Below are positions 60,044 through 64,000 of a stretch of DNA of 64,000 nucleotides, one piece after another. Made by a program: the position numbers and the translations under genes. Origin of the DNA: Fistulifera solaris (lineage: Eukaryota > Bacillariophyta > Bacillariophyceae > Naviculales > Stauroneidaceae); contig AP026130.1 in assembly GCA_030295235.1 (NCBI GenBank), positions 186,001 to 250,000 of the forward strand, in the 5' to 3' direction. Each line of letters opens with the position of its first letter. Within the stretch, counting starts at the first letter, position 1. Below the pieces are notes generated by a model that searched no databases, had not been told where the DNA came from, and saw only the letters and a program-made list of their open reading frames with translations.

Positions 60044-60994
60044 ATGAGAAAAGACGACAGCATTACCGTGACACGGCACTACTATTCACAAAAGCATCGG
60101 ACCTTTGAAACCAGTCTCGATGTCTACGTGCCATCCACCCCCAATATTTCTTCAATCGTCGTCTTGGTCGTCGGGTCGGCGTGGATGGGACATACGCCCT
60201 GGATCTACCGGGGGACATCGTGGTGGAATCGTGCCGGACCACGGGCGGTGGCCCAAACGTCCGCCCTCTGCATTTGTGTCCGCCATCGGGGGGCCTTTTT
60301 CCAAGTTCCACCTTTGTCGGTAGTGTGCGTTATTTTGATGATGATGTGGCTGGGAACGACTCCACAGATAACGCTGATTCTCTTTTTGACATGGATATGG
60401 TTGAAGATGGTCGGTCAGAATGCGGCATCGTTCGCGGATATGCAAAGTGATGTCGAACAAGCCATTCAATGGATTCAACAAAACAAGTCCCATCTGTGTA
60501 CACAATATACGGGTGGAAAGGATGTTCCCCTGTATTTTGGTGGATACAGTTCCGGTGCTCATGTGGCCTTGACCGTTTTGCAACGGTCTCCTGCTATAAC
60601 TTCCTTCTTTCAAGGAATTGTTCTCCTTTCGGGTGTCTTGGCGGTGCGACCGTTCTCGGAAAAAAACCACCCTCGATGGTTGACCGATACTATTTTACAC
60701 ATTGTGTTTGGACCCCAAGAGGCAAAAAAACATTCCATCCCCCATCGCCGGTCCCATTCCTCCTTTGCCGCATCTCATCATTGGTTGTGAACACGAAGTC
60801 TGGGGATGGAATGGACTGAATGTCTTTTTTGTTCCCAGGCGTACGCCGAACAAGCTCGACGGACAGGGATTCCCGTCTCGTATCACGAACTACTGTCGGA
60901 TCATTGGTTCATCTTGTCGCACCCGGAATTGCCGCAACGGCTTCAACAGGAATTGCCGCGATTGTTGGTCCTGTCATCATCGGAACAACAATAA
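60044..60994 (+). CDS. Alpha/beta-hydrolase (esterase-like)
   Basis: About 317 residues. The nucleophile elbow is FGGYSSGAHVAL (GxSxG with Ser), after DMQSDVEQAIQWIQQNKSHL, a helix common in carboxylesterase/ICME-type hydrolases. LDVYVPSTPNISSIVVLVVG is the first core strand, but the oxyanion HGGG is replaced by GSAWMGH. A final-His context is HELLSDHWFILSHPEL. Frame breaks occur near 60728 (A7) and about 60829 (T6); joined, the middle reads ..GPIPPLPHLIIGCEHEVWGW and AYAEQARRTGIPVSYHELLS. No presequence, so cytosolic. The N-terminal third has possible additional frame trouble (the stretch after VAQTSALCICVRHRG is oddly hydrophobic). Substrate unknown. Confidence 0.72.
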
Positions 60995-61292
60995 TATTTT
61001 AATAATAACAGTTAAGATAGATTTGAATAGAGGATAACGAATTCAAGACTACAAACGATTGTGTTTTGAGGAGGAAGTAGAAGAAACTATAGTCAATCTA
61101 CGATGATTTTGGCCTTGTGGATGTCTACGGTGGTTCCCTATTTACTATAGGTGTTAACTGTAGATGACCTTTTTCACGACTGCATTTCAGTCCTGAGTTG
61201 TCGTGCTTTTTGCACCGCCGTTATCACTTTCTCCATTATTTTTCCATCGACACAGCCATATAACTATAACGTTTCTTTACAGCCTTCTTATC
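60995..61292. other. Intergenic upstream of the RRM/zinc-knuckle gene
   Basis: 298 bp with hairpin-motif copy 6. A TTTCTTTACAG acceptor-like site lies 11 bp before the ATG, so a 5'UTR intron is possible. Confidence 0.5.
61175..61206 (+). repeat. Dispersed hairpin motif, copy 6
   Basis: CACGACTGCATTTCAGTC, then CTGAGTT and GTCGTG. This copy has both the inner GACTG/CAGTC stem and a perfect outer CACGAC/GTCGTG stem. The 5' flank TTTACTATAGGTGTTAACTG matches copies 1 and 3 in part. Confidence 0.75.
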
Positions 61293-62561
61293 ATGGATAG
61301 AAACATGCCAGAAACGGATCATGAGGATAATAATAGTACGAGCAGCGACAAGGATCCTCCGCCAATCCACGGCAAACGTCCGTTGACAGCCACAACAACA
61401 ACGACAAGTCCGACAGCCAAACGACCACGATCTACGGAAGATGACAGCCATTTCTTGAAACTAGCCCGTTCCAGACTTTCCAAATGGGCGGTACGATTGT
61501 TTGATCCGAATCGACCACGGGGTCTCGTGGAAGCGCCGCAAACCATACCGTTGAATGACGAATTTTTGCAAGCCTTTGGGCAACGCGAAAAAAGCCCACG
61601 ATGTCGCGCGGGGAGTGTCCCTCGAAATTAATTCCACCATACATGATGACGAAGAAGAGGATGACACAAAGACTGACTCAGATCCACCGTCCCAACCTGT
61701 CAAAATCAAAATCACCAATCTGAAATACACGACGACACGCACTACGTTGGAAGCCGCGTGTCAAAATTTCGGACCGGTCGAACAAGTCCATTTGATTATG
61801 GATGACAGTGAAGACGAGAAAAACAAAGGGGTTGCCTATGTGACATTCCGTGATGAGCACTCGGCACAAGCCTGTATCGAGGGTCTCCAAAAACTCGAAG
61901 GACGGCCTTTGAATGTGACCCTGGCGGCGACGACGACCACAACATCAAGCATGACACCGAAAGCTTCCACGGCACGGTATTATTTAGAACAAGAAAACAA
62001 CATTTCCTTCAAATGCTATCGCTGCGGAACACCGGGACACGTCGAAGCCGATTGTACGGCATTACCGAAAGCCCGTCCGTGTCCACTCTGTGCGCAACTG
62101 GATCACGATGTCCGGACCTGTCCCTCGAAAGCCGTCTGTTTCAATTGCGGTGTGCCCGGACATGTTTCACGACAGTGCCCAAAAGCAAGGGTGTACCGCC
62201 CCGACGACTCGAGGCCTTGCCCTATACGGCCACGCGCGGGGCCGTGTGTCCCGTGTGTCATCGTGCGGGTCATTTTCTGTGTCAAGAATTCAAGTGGTTT
62301 GTGGGACTGCAAGGAGGTATCACGTGTTTCAATTGTGGCCGATTTGGTCACAATGGATTTGATTGTGATCGTGTGCGTCCGGAAGAATGTTTGCATCGGG
62401 AGGATTTGGTGTTGACCGAAATCAGTAAAGTTGACAAAGAACAACGGACGGAACAATTGATTCAGGCGGAGCGTCATCGTGAAGCATCACGACAATTGGA
62501 AGTGGAACGGCGTCGTGCCAAAAGTGCTCCGCCGTCGCGAAGAGAGCGGTGGCGTAAATAA
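61293..62561 (+). CDS. RNA-binding protein: RRM plus five zinc knuckles
   Basis: About 423 residues. An acidic, Ser/Thr-rich N-terminus with a KRPRSTEDD basic patch is followed by an RRM (IKITNLKYTTTRTTLEAACQ; GVAYVTFRDEHSAQACIEGL as RNP1), and then a zinc-knuckle array: CYRCGTPGHVEADC, CPLCAQLDHDVRTC, CFNCGVPGHVSRQC, CPVCHRAGHFLC (divergent) and CFNCGRFGHNGFDC. The C-terminus is Arg/Glu-rich. Such CCHC arrays bind single-stranded RNA, as in ZCCHC or the Air/TRAMP adaptor families. Frame breaks near 61590 (A6; A5 restores QREKKAHDVARGVSLE) and 62192 (G3; G4 restores PKARGVPPRRLEALP). Nuclear role is inferred. Confidence 0.85.
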
Positions 62562-62639
62562 AAATAAACTATATTTTAAGTGGACTAGGCCATCTAAAGA
62601 GTGTAAAACATCCGGACATATTATTCTTTTCGATTTTTT

Positions 62640-63953
62640 TTAACCATCCATCAAACGCGGTATCAAGTTGACTTTGGGAATGTGATCGAACCACAAATAA
62701 TCGGCCACTTTGGATTGGGACGCCAGTGTTTCGGGTCCCGTCCCAATTTCGAGTCGCAAAAACCGACTTTTCGACAAGGTATCTTCAGCCGTGGGATTCA
62801 ACAAAATGGTCGTGACCGAATCGTCCGTGACTTGGGATTGTCCCAAGAAACGACACAATCGAGGAATGCGTCCATTGATGCCATATAAGAAGCGGACCTG
62901 GGTCATGGGAGTGACTGTCACGACCAACGGTGCCGTCCCGTGGGTGGCGGCGTATTTTGCACACGCCGTCGCGGCCGCTTCGTGTTCCAAAATCGTTTGC
63001 GAAAAGAAATTGGCAAAGTCGAGCGACGGTGGTAAATCCTTGATGAGGGATCGATCGGTATAGACTTTGAATTTGGGATCTTGGGGCAACGCAATGAATC
63101 CTTGTGGGTCAATGACGTATTGAGTGCGACGGTCCATGTCGACATTTTGGAGACCCCCCTTTTGGACGGCTTGGATGTCTTGAATTTCGGGAGATAAAGC
63201 AATAAGATCGAGTTTCTTGATTTTGGCCAATTGCCACAGTGGTTGATAGAGTGCTTGTAGAGTCGAATCGACATTGGCTTGGGATAACGCTCGCAGAAGA
63301 TCATCTTCCTGACATTGATTGGACGTATATTGATTCAGCATCGATTGCACACTGTACGGGAACGGCAATCCGAGTGCCGTGTTACTATTACGACGCGACG
63401 CCAGAGTCTCTACAAGATCGACCGCGAATTGAATATCACTGGTGGTAAATTGTTGAGGCAATCCCAAACACACAAAGGTGGGACCCGCTTGCGGTTTGGT
63501 TTTGGTGACCGACTCGATGGTCCCAAAAACGGCCTTGTTGAGCATATTGTTCAAATTGATGGTATCTACAACAATGGCATCTTTGTTCGTCCCGGATCCT
63601 TGCGCGAGTTCTTTTAATATTTGAGTTTGTTGCTGGCTGCGCAAGGGCAAGAGTGTCGGAGGAAGGGTCGAATCGACGCGATACGCGGTCGGGCGAATGG
63701 CGGGTCGATAGTCGGTGGCGGCAGCTATTTGGGGTTTTAATACGACGGTAGAAGCCATTCCCGCCAGCATTTGGCGTCGCGATGGTAGCATATCGAGTGC
63801 AGTGGTGGTTCTCGGGGTAGTGGTGGTGAAAGTTGAAAAACTCTGACTTGGAAGCGTCCATGAACTCCATGACAGTATGAATAATAACCAGTATGTTGAC
63901 ATTCGGAGTGTGATCATCCTGAATAAGACTATCGATTGACTTAAAAATTGCAT
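62640..63953 (-). CDS. ChaN-like (DUF399) plastid protein with Tat-like signal
   Basis: 437 residues, single intact frame. The N-terminus carries a signal peptide (MSTYWLLFILSWSSWTLPSQ, ending SF) and then, at residues about 55-80, a second export-like signal with a twin arginine: PSRRQMLAGMASTVVLKPQI followed by AAAT. This is the layout of a thylakoid-lumen protein of a complex plastid, exported by the Tat route. The C-terminal half resembles ChaN-like haem-uptake proteins: FANFFSQTILEHEAAATACA (the AQ..RD..MA-type helix) and VTPMTQVRFLYGINGRIPRL (the GxxHV.Y..GIP.R turn, with the His replaced). The usual N-terminal GExH motif is not obvious. Start at 63953 or, giving a cleaner signal peptide, the downstream Met near 63900. 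Ligand unproven. Confidence 0.6.
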   Translation of the reverse strand: MQFLSQSIVLFRMITLRMSTYWLLFILSWSSWTLPSQSFSTFTTTTPRTTTALDMLPSRRQMLAGMASTVVLKPQIAAATDYRPAIRPTAYRVDSTLPPTLLPLRSQQQTQILKELAQGSGTNKDAIVVDTINLNNMLNKAVFGTIESVTKTKPQAGPTFVCLGLPQQFTTSDIQFAVDLVETLASRRNSNTALGLPFPYSVQSMLNQYTSNQCQEDDLLRALSQANVDSTLQALYQPLWQLAKIKKLDLIALSPEIQDIQAVQKGGLQNVDMDRRTQYVIDPQGFIALPQDPKFKVYTDRSLIKDLPPSLDFANFFSQTILEHEAAATACAKYAATHGTAPLVVTVTPMTQVRFLYGINGRIPRLCRFLGQSQVTDDSVTTILLNPTAEDTLSKSRFLRLEIGTGPETLASQSKVADYLWFDHIPKVNLIPRLMDG

Positions 63954-64000
63954 TTGATTGTGATGTAATATTGAAAAGATCCGGTGGATGATTCTATATC

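Overview
This window reads as nuclear DNA of a diatom, most likely a pennate one; the species cannot be fixed from the sequence. The evidence is threefold. Several proteins start with a signal peptide followed by an ASAF-type cleavage site with Phe at +1, the diatom plastid-targeting signature (light-harvesting protein at 13292, ChlP at 53838, SecA at 215). Introns are few and short (about 75-240 bp, GT..AG). The gene repertoire is also typical of diatoms: a light-harvesting superfamily protein, ChlP, helicase-associated (HA) domain proteins, and LETM1 with EF-hands. Genes are dense (about 28 in 64 kb), lie on both strands and show no operon logic. I found no rRNA, tRNA, CRISPR array or LTR element.

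Layout. 0.2-8.8 kb: a plastid-targeted SecA, a C2/membrane protein, and an unusual fusion of an oxygenase-like ectodomain to a Ctr copper transporter. 9.3-10.6 kb: about 24 copies of a 52-bp minisatellite built on a near-perfect palindrome. 10.8-16.1 kb: an EGY-like pseudoprotease, a light-harvesting (RedCAP-like) protein, and a Urc1/GTP-cyclohydrolase-II-like enzyme. 16.4-25.0 kb: LETM1, methionine aminopeptidase 2 and a USP4/15-type ubiquitin protease. 26-37.7 kb: an NTF2-fold-like protein, two disordered proteins, a SET-domain protein, protein phosphatase inhibitor 2, MsrA, and two neighbouring tail-anchored proteins that share a C-terminal membrane module. 38.2-46.3 kb: a tandem trio of HA(x4)-Tudor-like proteins with 32-residue internal repeats. 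46.8-64 kb: a DUF2358 protein, a nitroreductase, a 985-residue piggyBac-derived protein with a nuclease-like insert, ChlP, NADPH-cytochrome P450 reductase, a carotenoid oxygenase, an alpha/beta hydrolase, an RRM plus zinc-knuckle protein and a ChaN-like plastid protein.

Two properties run across the whole window. First, roughly two dozen apparent frameshifts interrupt otherwise well conserved genes, and almost all can be explained by a gain or loss of one base in a mononucleotide run. This is the signature of an unpolished long-read assembly, so the genes are annotated here as intact with a note at each break. Second, an 18-bp hairpin-forming motif with a longer, looser 5' flank recurs in at least six gene-free stretches. 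Many products are plastid or endomembrane proteins (SecA, light-harvesting protein, EGY-like, ChlP, DUF2358, ChaN-like), but neighbouring genes do not form one pathway. The loosest thematic grouping is isoprenoid/redox metabolism at 52-60 kb (ChlP, P450 reductase, carotenoid oxygenase).
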